A stretch of 64,000 bases of DNA, from contig JAJZQN010000001.1 in NCBI GenBank assembly GCA_021847605.1, positions 145,476 to 209,475 on the forward strand. Reading direction: 5' to 3'. Position 1 is the first letter of the stretch. Each line of letters begins with the position of its first letter. Shown here one piece after another: positions 1 through 8,419 of this stretch. The notes beneath the pieces were generated by a model. That model searched no databases. It was not told the DNA's origin and saw only the letters and a program-made list of their open reading frames with translations. This stretch comes from Pseudomonadota bacterium. Its GTDB lineage: Bacteria > Pseudomonadota > Alphaproteobacteria > Sphingomonadales > Sphingomonadaceae. Made by a program: the position numbers and the translations under genes.

Positions 1-1
1 A

Positions 2-211
2 CCCGCCGATGCGCAGGCCGCGTTGCAGGGCGCAGGATTTTCGACCGAGCAAATCCGTCAGACCATTTCCAACATGGTGGAGCAGGAAGCGATCGTCATT
101 GCGGTCGATCATATCTTCTTCATATCGGCGGTGGTGATGTTCATCGGTGCTTTGCTGGTGTGGCTGGCCCCTCGACCCAGCGGTCCGGTCGACACGTCGG
201 CCGCACACTGA
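2..211 (+). CDS. C-terminal end of an MFS drug exporter (DHA2/EmrB type), partial
   Basis: The reading frame is open from the first complete codon of the window and stops at TGA, so only the last 69 or so residues are present. They contain an amphipathic stretch, one clear hydrophobic membrane segment (around FFISAVVMFIGALLVWL) and a short polar tail. This matches the last transmembrane helix of 14-helix DHA2 transporters of the EmrB/QacA type, which export drugs by proton antiport. The family call rests on this short tail and on overall style, so it is tentative. The gene is convergent with mobA, 6 bases away. Confidence 0.5.
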   Translation, partial: PADAQAALQGAGFSTEQIRQTISNMVEQEAIVIAVDHIFFISAVVMFIGALLVWLAPRPSGPVDTSAAH

Positions 212-217
212 TCGTCA

Positions 218-760
218 TTACGGTCGTCCATCGGGCCGCAGGCTCTGGTCCAGCGCGGCCAGATCCTGCGGCCGGTTGATGTTGGGCAGGGTCAGGCCCG
301 GCACCGCCACCCTGCGCGCGCCGACCCGTTCCATCCAGCCGAACAGGGATCGGTTGTTTTCTTCCGCCAGATGCGCGTCCAGTGCGGCGGCGAGGGCGGC
401 GGGCCACCATCCGATCAGCGGTTGTCCTTCCAGCACGGCGGCGCCGTCGCCCCACAGTGGCAGGGGCAGGGGCGCGGGATAGAAGGGCATGTCGCACCCG
501 GTCGTCAGCACCCCGGCAAAGCCATTCAACGCCGCATGATGCAACGCGGCGTTCAGGCCGCCCAGCGGTCCCATGTCGGGCGCCGGCCGATCCGGCAGGC
601 CATCGTCCCGACCGCAGATGACGACCTGCGCAACATAGGGCGCCAGTCCCGCCACTGCATGATCCAGCAAAGTGCGGCCATCGCGCATGCGGGCCATCGC
701 CTTGTCGCTGCCAAAGCGGGAGGATCGCCCGCCCGCCAGCACGGCACCTAATATCTGCAT
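218..760 (-). CDS. mobA: Molybdenum cofactor guanylyltransferase MobA
   Basis: MobA transfers GMP from GTP to molybdopterin to make the guanine dinucleotide form of the molybdenum cofactor. The N terminus MQILGAVLAGGRSSRFGSDK has the nucleotidyltransferase signature LAGGxSxRxGxxKA. Further on, DMGPLGGL and TGCDMPF fit the sugar-nucleotide/GTP binding fold, and the C terminus has NINRPQDL, typical of MobA. The protein is about 180 residues, slightly short for the family. I chose the ATG at 760 because it starts exactly at the family N terminus; an in-frame ATG at 778 adds six residues. fdhD lies divergently next door, and the pair suggests maturation of a molybdenum formate dehydrogenase encoded elsewhere. 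Confidence 0.9.
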   Translation of the reverse strand: MQILGAVLAGGRSSRFGSDKAMARMRDGRTLLDHAVAGLAPYVAQVVICGRDDGLPDRPAPDMGPLGGLNAALHHAALNGFAGVLTTGCDMPFYPAPLPLPLWGDGAAVLEGQPLIGWWPAALAAALDAHLAEENNRSLFGWMERVGARRVAVPGLTLPNINRPQDLAALDQSLRPDGRP

Positions 761-811
761 GCCCGTCCTTCCCGCCACACTCTATCGGGCGTCCTGTCGC
801 TTCGCTACAGC

Positions 812-1636
812 ATGACCCATGCGCGAACGAGTGGCCATATGGCGAAACAGATAGAAACGGAGGCCGCCGGCTTTCTGCGTTTGACGCCCGATGGCGGGCA
901 GGCGCCGATCGAACGGATGCTGGCGCAGGAGGTGCCGGTCGCCATCGAATATAATGGCATCGGCTATGCGGTGTTGATGGCGACGCCCGATCATGTCGAA
1001 GATCTGGTGCAGGGCTTTGCCCTGGCAGAGCGGTTGGCCATGCCGGGCGATCCTGTCCTGTCGATCGATGTCCATGTGACGCAACAGGGACTGGTGGCCC
1101 GCGCTACCCTTCCGCCCGAACGGGCTGGCGCGTTGCTGGACCGGGTCCGTCATCGCGCGTCCGATTCCTCCTGCGGTATATGTGGCATCGAAAATCTGGA
1201 GCAGGCGATCCGCGATCTGCCGCCAGTGACGGCGCGCTCGACCGCCGATCAGCAGGCGATTTTTCGCGCGCTGGATGCGCTGGCCACGCATCAGCCGATG
1301 AATGCAGCGACCGGCGCCGTCCATGCCGCCGCCCTGGTCGATGCAGACGGCGCGATCCGGCTGGCGCGGGAGGATGTGGGCCGACACAATGCGTTCGACA
1401 AACTGATCGGGGCGATGCGCCGTCAGGGGCTGGGATGGGACGGCGGCTTTGCCCTGCTATCGTCCCGATGCTCCTACGAACTGGTGGAAAAGGCGGTGCT
1501 GGCCGATTGTCCGCTGCTCGTCACCATCTCCGCGCCGACGCAGCTTGCGGCGGATCGGGCGGCGCAGGCGGGACTGCCGATCGTCGTGCTGGCCCGCCGC
1601 GACGCCGCGCTGGCGCAGGGTTGGCCCGGCGCCTGA
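812..1636 (+). CDS. fdhD: Formate dehydrogenase accessory sulfurtransferase FdhD
   Basis: FdhD passes sulfur from a cysteine desulfurase to the molybdenum cofactor of formate dehydrogenase. The diagnostic CGIC pair (CxxC) is visible in SDSSCGICGIEN around residues 114-123, followed by the conserved TGAVHAAAL and GREDVGRHNA-like stretch (here AREDVGRHNAFDKL) and SSRCSYELVEKA. Length 274 residues is normal. A second in-frame ATG at 839 is a possible alternative start. It is divergent from mobA with a gap of about 50 bases. No formate dehydrogenase structural gene lies in the window. Confidence 0.93.
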   Translation: MTHARTSGHMAKQIETEAAGFLRLTPDGGQAPIERMLAQEVPVAIEYNGIGYAVLMATPDHVEDLVQGFALAERLAMPGDPVLSIDVHVTQQGLVARATLPPERAGALLDRVRHRASDSSCGICGIENLEQAIRDLPPVTARSTADQQAIFRALDALATHQPMNAATGAVHAAALVDADGAIRLAREDVGRHNAFDKLIGAMRRQGLGWDGGFALLSSRCSYELVEKAVLADCPLLVTISAPTQLAADRAAQAGLPIVVLARRDAALAQGWPGA

Positions 1637-1642
1637 ACCCGA

Positions 1643-2260
1643 TTATTGCGTGGCGTTGGCGGCTGCGGGCGGAAGCGCTGCTTCGGCGGGCTGCGCATCG
1701 ACCAGGCGCAGGCTGTCGAGAACCTGTTTGGCGATGGTGCGATATTGTTCGCTCAGCATTTCGGGATAGACGAAGGTCGCGGTGACGATCGACCCGTCGC
1801 TTTTCTTGAGCACGCGGATGGCGACATTATTGCCCTCGCCATCATTGGCGGTGCCGCGATATTCGCTGGCGCCGATGAAGTCGCCGTCGACGCCCTCGGC
1901 GCCGTCGTTCAGCGCCTCGACAATCTGTTGCAACGTCTGATCCTGCGCATTGGCCTGCCAGAATATGCGGACATCCGCACCGGCGCCGGGATCTTCATAA
2001 ACGACGCCATCTTCCGTACTGGCGCCCTTGTCCATCACCCATCCTTCGGGGAAGGTGGCGGAAAATCCGTGAATGCTGCTGTTATAGGTGCGGACGGGCG
2101 GCGTTGCCTCGCTCTGCTGATTGCCGATCGCCTTGGCCGCGGCTTCATTGGCGGCGGCGGCAAGCTGTTCCTGATCGGGCAGGTCGGCAACCGGCTCGGT
2201 TCGCCCGCACGCGGCGAGCAGCAGGACGGTCGTCAGGGCGGCAAGAGGCAAACGGATCAT
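1643..2260 (-). CDS. Hypothetical lipoprotein
   Basis: I do not recognise a named family. The chosen start at 2260 gives a classic lipoprotein signal: a positive N terminus, a hydrophobic core and the lipobox LLAAC with Cys18. The longer frame that begins at 2335 would bury this signal behind 25 residues. After an Ala/Glu-rich linker, residues of about 60-190 form a folded-looking domain (GFSATFPEGWVMDKG, ADVRIFWQA, ATFVYPEMLSEQY) that resembles secreted proteins with a PsbP/DUF1795-like theme, though I cannot assign it. It is convergent with fdhD (6 bases apart) and lies downstream of the sigma-54 regulator on the same strand. Confidence 0.75.
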   Translation of the reverse strand: MIRLPLAALTTVLLLAACGRTEPVADLPDQEQLAAAANEAAAKAIGNQQSEATPPVRTYNSSIHGFSATFPEGWVMDKGASTEDGVVYEDPGAGADVRIFWQANAQDQTLQQIVEALNDGAEGVDGDFIGASEYRGTANDGEGNNVAIRVLKKSDGSIVTATFVYPEMLSEQYRTIAKQVLDSLRLVDAQPAEAALPPAAANATQ

Positions 2261-2338
2261 GCCCGTTCCAAAGCATAGCTGCGCCGGGATTTCAACGCCG
2301 GGCTTTCCCTTCATGCGACCGCTGGCGCTGAACATGGT

Positions 2339-3787
2339 TCAGGCCGCGCTGTCGATCCCCAGTTCGGCCAGTTTGCGATACAGGGTGGAACGGCCGATGC
2401 CCAGACGCCGGGCGACCTCCGTCATGCGGCCCCGATAATGGCCGATGGCCAGGCGGATGACGTCCGCCTCGATTTCCGCAAGCTGACGCACATGCCCATC
2501 CCCTTCGAACAGGGTGATGCCAGCGCCTTCACGATGCGAAGGCGTTGCGGTGCGCAGCGATACCGGGCGGCGATCGGGCGAGGCGCCTGCCTGAATTTGG
2601 GCTGTGATCTGCGGAAAATCGAGCGGTGTCAGCGCGTCGCCCTCGCAAAGCACGGCGGCGCGGAACAGGGCGTTCTGCAACTGGCGCACATTGCCCGGCC
2701 AGCCATGCTGCATCAACAGCGCAAGCGCCCCGTCGGTCAGGCCCAGGCTGCGCAACCCCGGTTGTGATCCGATACGGGCGAGCAGGTGGCGGCAAAGGGC
2801 AGGAATATCGCCGATCCGTTCGCGCAGCGGCGGCACGGTCAGTTGCACGACGTTCAGACGGTAATATAGATCTTCGCGGAAACGCCCGGCCTCGATTTCG
2901 TCGGTCAGGCGTTTGTTGGTGGCGGCAATGATCCGCACGTCCACCTGTACCGGGCGGCGGGCGCCGATCGGCTGCACTTCGCCGTCCTGAAGCACGCGCA
3001 GCAATTTGACCTGTGCGTCGAACGGCATTTCGCTCACTTCGTCGAGGAACAGCGTGCCCATGTCGGCGCTGACGAATTTGCCGACATGTCGTTCGAACGC
3101 GCCGGTGAAGGCGCCGCGTTCATGGCCGAACAGCTCGGATTCGACGAGGTTGGCGGGAATGGCGCCGCAATTGACCGTCACCATCGCCTGTTTGTGCCGG
3201 GGCGACGCGGCATGAATGGCGCGGGCGATCACATCCTTGCCGACGCCGCTTTCGCCCTCGATCAACACGGGGACGCGGGCGCGTGCCGCCTTGGCCGCGA
3301 TGGCCAGCGCTGCGCGAAACTGCGGCGCAGAACCCACCACATCCTCGAAAGACAGGGGCGCGGTGATCTTTTCGGTCAGCGGGCGAAGCTCGCCGCGTCC
3401 TCCGCTTTCGGCCAGCGTGGCGTTGAGTGCGGCCAGCAGACGTTCGGGGGCAATGGGTTTGGACAGATAGTCGGTCGCGCCGGCGCGCATGGCGTCCACC
3501 GCGACGGCGACATCATTATGGGCGGTCAGCACCAATATCGGCAGGGCAGGACGACGATCATGAATTTCACGGATCAGGTCGGACGGGTCATGTTCCGGGC
3601 TCCACTGGTCGAGCAGTACGGCGTCGAGTCGCATGCCATCCTGCGTGCCGAGCGTCGCAATAGCCATTTCTGCATCGGCGACGAAGATTGTTCGCCATCC
3701 GGCGCGTGCCGCCAATGCCGATACCAGACGCCGCTGCGCCGGTTCATCGTCAATCAGCATCAACATCGGTACACCGTCGCGCGCCAT
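2339..3787 (-). CDS. Sigma-54-dependent response regulator (NtrC family)
   Basis: The order is receiver domain (residues about 8-120, with the acidic pair IDDE, a phospho-acceptor candidate in VLLDQW and the lysine in YLSKP), AAA+ domain (Walker A GESGVGKD, the sigma-54 contact loop GAFTGA, Walker B LFLDEV, R-finger region [11 protein letters not shown]) and a Fis-type helix-turn-helix ([20 protein letters not shown]) at the C terminus. It should therefore activate RNA polymerase-sigma54. The start at 3787 puts the receiver domain right at the N terminus; the open frame extends upstream to 3913 but those residues look non-coding. No partner kinase is adjacent, so its signal and targets are unknown. 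Confidence 0.93.
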   Translation of the reverse strand: MARDGVPMLMLIDDEPAQRRLVSALAARAGWRTIFVADAEMAIATLGTQDGMRLDAVLLDQWSPEHDPSDLIREIHDRRPALPILVLTAHNDVAVAVDAMRAGATDYLSKPIAPERLLAALNATLAESGGRGELRPLTEKITAPLSFEDVVGSAPQFRAALAIAAKAARARVPVLIEGESGVGKDVIARAIHAASPRHKQAMVTVNCGAIPANLVESELFGHERGAFTGAFERHVGKFVSADMGTLFLDEVSEMPFDAQVKLLRVLQDGEVQPIGARRPVQVDVRIIAATNKRLTDEIEAGRFREDLYYRLNVVQLTVPPLRERIGDIPALCRHLLARIGSQPGLRSLGLTDGALALLMQHGWPGNVRQLQNALFRAAVLCEGDALTPLDFPQITAQIQAGASPDRRPVSLRTATPSHREGAGITLFEGDGHVRQLAEIEADVIRLAIGHYRGRMTEVARRLGIGRSTLYRKLAELGIDSAA

Positions 3788-3956
3788 TGAAACCCCTTTG
3801 TTTTCCCAATGAAGCAAGGCTTTAGCGAGCAACGGTAAAAGCGCGCTTAACCGCGAAAGAATTTCTTGTTCCGGAATTTCTTGCGTCGTTCCGGGTTGAG
3901 GGGCATGCGGCAAAAAGATAAGAATTTGCGAACATGCATGTCAGAGGGGATGAGCC

Positions 3957-4082
3957 ATGGCTTCCGACGGACATATCGAAGTTGCGACCGAAAATTATCA
4001 CGGGTTCGTAGCGTTTGCGAAATGGGGGACGATTGCGGCCGTCGTGGTAGCGGCGATCGTGGTGCTGCTGATTTCGACCTAG
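3957..4082 (+). CDS. aa3-type cytochrome c oxidase subunit IV (small)
   Basis: This 41-codon gene reads MASDGHIEVATENYHGFVAF followed by AKWGT and one hydrophobic helix ending in LLIST. It matches the small bacterial aa3 oxidase subunit IV family (Pfam COX4_pro_2), in which a short polar N terminus with a Tyr-x-Gly-Phe motif precedes one membrane segment. These subunits sit beside the catalytic oxidase subunits in the inner membrane without a known catalytic job. An AGAGGGGATGAGCC stretch upstream provides a ribosome site. It is 25 bases upstream of pntAA, so it is probably the first gene of the transhydrogenase transcript. It is short, so the call rests on sequence style and position. Confidence 0.8.
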   Translation: MASDGHIEVATENYHGFVAFAKWGTIAAVVVAAIVVLLIST

Positions 4083-4107
4083 GCCGACATCGGAACGAAC
4101 GGAGGGG

Positions 4108-5244
4108 ATGCACAAGATAATGAAAATAGCGATCGTGAAAGAGCAGGCCACCGGCGAACGCCGCGTGGCAGGCACGCCGGAAACGGCAAAGAAATTCATC
4201 GGATTGGGCGCGCAGGTCGCGGTGGAAAGCGGTGCCGGTGTCAGCGCGTCGATCGCCGACGCCGATTATGCGGCGGCTGGTGCTACGGTAGGCGACCGGG
4301 CCAGCGTGCTGGACGGCGCGGACATCGTACTGGGCGTGCAGGGGCCGGACCCGGCCAGCCTGTCGGGCGTGAAGCCCGGCGCGTGGATCGTGGCAGGGCT
4401 TAATCCCTTTGGCGAGCGCGCACGGGTCGATGCCTATGCGGCGGCGGGTCTTGAGGCGCTGGCGATGGAATTCATGCCGCGCATTACCCGCGCCCAGTCG
4501 ATGGACATTTTGTCGTCCCAGTCGAACCTGTCGGGCTATAAGGCGGTGCTGGATGCCGCCGGCGAATATGGCAAGGCGTTCCCGATGATGATGACGGCGG
4601 CAGGCACGGTTTCTGCGGCCAAGGCGTTCATCATGGGCGTGGGCGTCGCGGGGCTTCAGGCCATCGCCACCGCCCGCCGTCTGGGCGCACAGGTCAGCGC
4701 GACCGACGTGCGCGCCGCGACGAAGGAACAGATTGAATCGCTGGGCGCCAAGGCAATCTTCGTGGAGAAGGTCGCAGGGATCGAGGGCGAAGGCACCGGC
4801 GGCTATGCCACCGAAATGTCCGACGAATATAAGGCCGCGCAGGCCGAACTCGTGTCCAGCCATATCGCCAAGCAGGACATCGTCATCACCACCGCCCTGA
4901 TCCCCGGCCGTCCCGCGCCACGCCTGATCACCGACGCGCAGATTGCGACGATGAAGCCGGGCAGCGTGATCGTCGATCTGGCCGTCGAGCAGGGCGGCAA
5001 TGTCGAGGGTGCCGTCGCCGGCGAAGTCGTGGAGCGCCACGGCGTCAAGATTGTCGGCCACCGCAACGTGCCATCGCGCCTTGCCGCCGACGCTTCCGCC
5101 CTGTTCGCGCGCAATCTCTTCAACTTCCTGTCCGCCTTCTGGGACAAGGAAAAGGGTGCGCCCATATTGGACGAGGAAATCGGCAACGCCATCCGCCTGA
5201 CGCAGGGCGGAAAAATCGTCAACGAACGGTTGCTGGCAAGCTGA
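4108..5244 (+). CDS. pntAA: NAD(P) transhydrogenase subunit alpha part 1 (NAD-binding, dI)
   Basis: This is the soluble NAD(H)-binding domain I of the proton-translocating transhydrogenase, which couples hydride transfer from NADH to NADP+ to proton entry. It begins MKIAIVKEQATGERRVAGTP, has the conserved FMPRITRAQSMD and SSQSNLSGYKAV segments, the Rossmann GVGVAGLQAIATARRLGA, and PGSVIVDLAVEQGGN. Length (378) is that of split alphaproteobacterial PntAA. The ATG at 4108 lies only two bases after GGAGGGG; the ATG at 4120 matches the family N terminus and is an equal candidate. Downstream, a repeat and a DUF559 gene separate it from pntAB. Confidence 0.95.
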   Translation: MHKIMKIAIVKEQATGERRVAGTPETAKKFIGLGAQVAVESGAGVSASIADADYAAAGATVGDRASVLDGADIVLGVQGPDPASLSGVKPGAWIVAGLNPFGERARVDAYAAAGLEALAMEFMPRITRAQSMDILSSQSNLSGYKAVLDAAGEYGKAFPMMMTAAGTVSAAKAFIMGVGVAGLQAIATARRLGAQVSATDVRAATKEQIESLGAKAIFVEKVAGIEGEGTGGYATEMSDEYKAAQAELVSSHIAKQDIVITTALIPGRPAPRLITDAQIATMKPGSVIVDLAVEQGGNVEGAVAGEVVERHGVKIVGHRNVPSRLAADASALFARNLFNFLSAFWDKEKGAPILDEEIGNAIRLTQGGKIVNERLLAS

Positions 5245-5261
5245 TGAAGCGTTCGCTTTCT

Positions 5262-5379
5262 ATCCTCCCCTTTAAGGGGAGGTGGCAGGCGGAGCCTGAC
5301 GGAGGGGTGTCATCCTATCGATGGGGGGACACCCCTCCACCAGCCTGCGGCTGGTCCCCCTCCCCTTACAGGGGAGGAT
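5262..5379. repeat. Large palindromic intergenic repeat, copy 1
   Basis: The element opens with ATCCTCCCC and closes with GGGGAGGAT, an exact terminal inverted repeat. Inside, GGAGGGGTGTC (5301-5311) pairs perfectly with GACACCCCTCC (5328-5338), and short local hairpins (CCTCCCCTTTAAGGGGAGG; CAGCCTGCGGCTG) sit near each end. A second copy at 63753-63871 keeps the same ends and the central GTGTCATCCTATCGA. It lies between pntAA and a DUF559 gene that starts 5 bases after its end. Confidence 0.9.
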
Positions 5380-5384
5380 GAAGA

Positions 5385-5750
5385 ATGTTGCAGGGGGGCG
5401 ATGCGGGTAAAGGGCGCGCGCGCAGGTTGAGGCAGGATATGTCTCTGCCCGAAGGCCTGCTTTGGCAGGCTCTTCGGCGTAAACAGGCTGGCTTCAAATT
5501 CCGTCGTCAACATCCCTGCGGTTCCTATGTCGCGGACTTCTACTGTCATGAGGCGCGGCTTGTGATCGAAATTGACGGGGAAGTGCATAATCGGGGCAAT
5601 GCGCCCATGCGAGACGAACTGCGTGATGGCTGGTTTGCGGACAAGGGGTTGATGGTCCTGCGCATTCCCGCTCTCAACATATTGAACGAACCGGACAATG
5701 CCGTCACCGCCATCATGGTGTCGGCTCAAGAAAGAATAGGGGAGGACTAG
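5385..5750 (+). CDS. DUF559 endonuclease-like protein
   Basis: The 121-residue product has the DUF559 core: LPEGLLWQALRRKQAGFKFR, then RQHPCGSYVADFYC, then ARLVIEIDGEVH, and a C-terminal VLRIPALNILN. The Asp in VADFYC and the Glu-x-Asp in VIEIDG fit a PD-(D/E)xK nuclease fold related to very-short-patch repair endonucleases. The biological role of DUF559 proteins is not established. It starts right after a palindromic repeat and ends one base before pntAB, so it interrupts the pnt operon. The pntAB ribosome site (GGGGAGGA) lies inside its last codons. I infer a horizontally spread gene rather than a transhydrogenase component. Confidence 0.88.
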   Translation: MLQGGDAGKGRARRLRQDMSLPEGLLWQALRRKQAGFKFRRQHPCGSYVADFYCHEARLVIEIDGEVHNRGNAPMRDELRDGWFADKGLMVLRIPALNILNEPDNAVTAIMVSAQERIGED

Positions 5751-5751
5751 A

Positions 5752-6036
5752 ATGGACTTCATCTCCATCCTGTCGATTTTCGTGCTGGCGTGCTTCGTCG
5801 GCTATTATGTCGTCTGGTCGGTGACGCCGGCCCTGCATACGCCGCTGATGGCTGTCACCAACGCCATTTCGTCCGTCATCATCGTCGGCGCGCTGGTCGC
5901 ATCGGCGGAGGCAGGCAGCATCACCGCCAAGATATTGGGACTGGCCGCCGTCGTGCTGGCCTCCATCAACATCTTTGGCGGCTTTGCCGTGACCGAACGC
6001 ATGCTGGCCATGTACAAGAAGAAGGAGCGCAAGTGA
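5752..6036 (+). CDS. pntAB: NAD(P) transhydrogenase subunit alpha part 2 (membrane)
   Basis: This 94-residue membrane subunit has three hydrophobic helices (SIFVLACFVGYYVVWSV, AISSVIIVGALV, ILGLAAVVLASINIFGGF) and ends FAVTERMLAMYKKKE, the standard end of PntAB. The stretch SVTPALHTPLMAVTNAISSV is family-diagnostic. It forms part of the proton channel with PntB. The start codon follows a strong GGGGAGGA ribosome site located at the end of the DUF559 gene. Its stop overlaps the pntB start by one base, indicating translational coupling. Confidence 0.95.
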   Translation: MDFISILSIFVLACFVGYYVVWSVTPALHTPLMAVTNAISSVIIVGALVASAEAGSITAKILGLAAVVLASINIFGGFAVTERMLAMYKKKERK

Positions 6037-7454
6037 TGCATGAGATCGCTTCTGTCTCGCCGCTCGTGGCCTTTGCCTATCTTGTATCGGGCATTCTCTT
6101 CATTCTGGCGTTGCGCGGGCTTTCCAGTCCCGCGACCAGCCGCCGGGGCAATCGCCTCGGCATGGCGGGCATGGCCATTGCGGTCGGTACGACGCTTTAC
6201 ACCCATGATGTGGTGAGCCTGCCGGAAATCATCGGCGCCATCATCGTGGGCGGCGGCATCGGTTTCCTGATTGCCCGGCGGATCGAAATGACCGCCATGC
6301 CGCAGCTTGTCGCCGCCTTTCACAGCCTCGTCGGTCTTGCCGCGGTGCTGGTCGGTGCCGCCGCTTTCCTTAATCCCGGCGCGTTCGGCGTGCTGGACTC
6401 GGATGGCCTCGACATTCTGAAGAACAGCCGCATCGAAATGGGGCTGGGCGTGGCGATCGGCGCGATCACCTTTTCGGGGTCGGTCATCGCCTTCCTGAAA
6501 CTCAACGGCAATATGTCGGGCAAGCCGATCATGCTGCCTGGCCGCCACCTGATCAATCTGGGTACGCTGGCGGCGATTTTGGTGCTGGTGTCGCTCTATC
6601 ACCTCAATACGCCCGCCCTGTTCTGGACCATCATCGGTCTCAGCTTCGCCATCGGCTTCCTGCTGATCATCCCGATTGGTGGCGCCGACATGCCGGTCGT
6701 GGTGTCGATGCTGAACAGCTATTCGGGCTGGGCGGCGGCGGCGATGGGCTTTACCCTTGGCAATACCGCCATGATCATCACCGGCGCGCTGGTGGGGTCG
6801 TCGGGTGCGATCCTGTCCTACATCATGTGCAAGGCGATGAACCGCAGCTTCATCAGCGTTATCGCGGGCGGCTTTGGCGCGGAAACCGGCCCGTCCGGTG
6901 GTGGCGCGGCGGCCATCGATCGCCCCTATAAGCGCGGCAGCGCGGAGGATGCGGCCTTCCTGATGAAACAGGCGGACAGCGTCATCATCGTGCCGGGATA
7001 CGGCATGGCGGTGTCTCAGGCCCAGCATGCGCTGCGCGAAATGGGCGACCTGCTCAAGAAAGAAGGCGTCAGCGTCAAATATGCGATCCATCCGGTTGCA
7101 GGGCGCATGCCCGGCCATATGAACGTGCTGCTGGCCGAAGCGAACGTCCCCTATGACGAGGTGTTCGAACTGGAGGACATCAACAGCGAATTCGGTCAGG
7201 CCGACGTCGCCTTCGTCATCGGTGCCAACGACGTCACCAACCCGGCGGCCAAGACCGACAAGACCTCGCCCATCTATGGCATGCCCATCCTCGACGTCGC
7301 CAACGCCAAGTCGGTGCTGTTCGTGAAGCGATCCATGGGCGGGGCGGGCTATGCCGGCGTCGACAATGAAGTCTTTTACATGGACAACACCATGATGCTG
7401 CTGGCCGACGCGAAGAAGATGGTGGAGGAAATCGTCAAGGGGCTGGCGCATTAA
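6036..7454 (+). CDS. pntB: NAD(P) transhydrogenase subunit beta
   Basis: PntB supplies most of the membrane domain and the NADP(H)-binding domain III of the transhydrogenase. The chosen ATG (MHEIASVSPLVAFAYLVSGI) overlaps the pntAB stop by one base; the frame is open upstream but that part is only the shadow of pntAB. About eight or nine hydrophobic helices cover residues 1-260. Domain III follows with VIIVPGYGMAVSQAQ (NADP-binding Gly motif), HPVAGRMPGHMNVLLAEA and VIGANDVTNPAA. Length 472 is usual. The gene is followed by an intergenic palindromic repeat rather than an evident terminator. Confidence 0.96.
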   Translation: MHEIASVSPLVAFAYLVSGILFILALRGLSSPATSRRGNRLGMAGMAIAVGTTLYTHDVVSLPEIIGAIIVGGGIGFLIARRIEMTAMPQLVAAFHSLVGLAAVLVGAAAFLNPGAFGVLDSDGLDILKNSRIEMGLGVAIGAITFSGSVIAFLKLNGNMSGKPIMLPGRHLINLGTLAAILVLVSLYHLNTPALFWTIIGLSFAIGFLLIIPIGGADMPVVVSMLNSYSGWAAAAMGFTLGNTAMIITGALVGSSGAILSYIMCKAMNRSFISVIAGGFGAETGPSGGGAAAIDRPYKRGSAEDAAFLMKQADSVIIVPGYGMAVSQAQHALREMGDLLKKEGVSVKYAIHPVAGRMPGHMNVLLAEANVPYDEVFELEDINSEFGQADVAFVIGANDVTNPAAKTDKTSPIYGMPILDVANAKSVLFVKRSMGGAGYAGVDNEVFYMDNTMMLLADAKKMVEEIVKGLAH

Positions 7455-7474
7455 GCGATAGGCTGACCCAACTT

Positions 7475-7556
7475 CCGTTCGCCCTAAGCTTGTCGAAGGG
7501 CCATTCTTCCGTAAAAGGGGCAGGACGGGGCTTCGACAGGCTCAGCCCGAACGGGG
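7475..7556. repeat. Inverted-repeat element of the 'cctgtcgaagg' family
   Basis: The left arm (7475-7500) contains CCCTAAGCTTGTCGAAGGG and the right arm (7527-7556) contains CTTCGACAGGCTCAGCCCG, which is its near-complement; CCGTTCG and CGAACGG close the outside. A half copy with the same spacer start (ATTCTT...TAAAAG) is present at 39323. It fills the gap between pntB and the racemase gene. Confidence 0.85.
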
Positions 7557-7595
7557 CTGGGCAGACATATCATCGCCCCGGTAAACGGGAGCGAT

Positions 7596-8285
7596 ATGCG
7601 TAAACTTGGTCTGATTGGTGGTCTCAGCTGGACGTCCACCGCCCGCTATTATGAGATCATCAACAAGGCCGTGCATCGCGCGCTGGGCGGACAGCATAGT
7701 GCGCCGCTGCTGATCGACAGTCTCGATTTCGCCGAAGTCGCCCGCTGTGCTTCGGTGCAGGACTGGGATTGCGCCGCAGGGCAGCTCATCGCTTCGGCCC
7801 GCCGGCTGGAACAGGCGGGGGCGGGCAGCATCCTCATCTGCGCCAACTCCATGCACCGCGTCTATGATCAGGTGCAGGCCGAAGTCGGCATCCCCATCAT
7901 CCATATCGCCGAAGTGGTGGGGGATCAGATGCAGGCCGACGGCATCGAAAAGGCCGCGTTGATCGGCACGCGCAACGTCATGACCGAGAAATATTATCGC
8001 CAGCGTCTGGTCGCCCATGGCGTGTCACTGATCCCGGCGGACATGGAACTGGCCGACCGGATCGATCGCATCGTCTATGACGAACTGACCGTGGGCAAGG
8101 TCAGCAAGGAATCCGAACGCTATATGAAGTCGGAACTGACCGACATCGCCAAGGAAGATGTGCAGGCGGTCGTGCTGGCCTGCACCGAACTGGAAATGAT
8201 CGTCGATGTGAAGGCCAATGTGCTGCCCATCTACGATTGCACCGGCATCCATGCCAAGGCGGGCGTGGACTTCATTCTGGGCTGA
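7596..8285 (+). CDS. Aspartate/glutamate racemase family protein
   Basis: Members of this family invert the alpha carbon of amino acids without a cofactor, using two cysteines as acid/base pair. Both are visible: Cys82 in LICANSMHRVYD and Cys196 in VLACTELEMIVD. The N terminus MRKLGLIGGLSWTSTARYYE is typical of the aspartate racemase subgroup (GLIGGMSWEST-like). Length 229 is normal. Substrate cannot be told from the sequence. It stands alone between two repeat elements. Confidence 0.9.
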   Translation: MRKLGLIGGLSWTSTARYYEIINKAVHRALGGQHSAPLLIDSLDFAEVARCASVQDWDCAAGQLIASARRLEQAGAGSILICANSMHRVYDQVQAEVGIPIIHIAEVVGDQMQADGIEKAALIGTRNVMTEKYYRQRLVAHGVSLIPADMELADRIDRIVYDELTVGKVSKESERYMKSELTDIAKEDVQAVVLACTELEMIVDVKANVLPIYDCTGIHAKAGVDFILG

Positions 8286-8342
8286 ACTGAAGGGGGGATA
8301 TGGACAGGCGGGGTCACAGGCCAGCCCCAATCCCAGCCCTGT

Positions 8343-8406
8343 CCGTTCGTTTCGAGCGAAGTCGAGAAACGGATCAAGCTGGTTTCTCGACCATGTTCGA
8401 AATGAA
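8343..8406. repeat. Inverted repeat of the 'gtttcgagcgaagtcgagaaac' family
   Basis: The left arm around 8346-8370 (TTTCGAGCGAAGTCGAGAAA) pairs imperfectly with the right arm around 8382-8406 (GTTTCTCGACCATGTTCGAA). A related copy lies at 42979-43033. It sits between the racemase gene and the convergent GntR gene and may serve as a bidirectional terminator-like hairpin. Confidence 0.75.
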
Positions 8407-8419
8407 ATGGGAATAGGCC

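Noticed and set aside
5310..5768. Minus-strand frame across the repeat and DUF559 gene
   Set aside because: It reads through the palindromic repeat and antisense to a well-matched DUF559 gene; the translation has no recognisable features.
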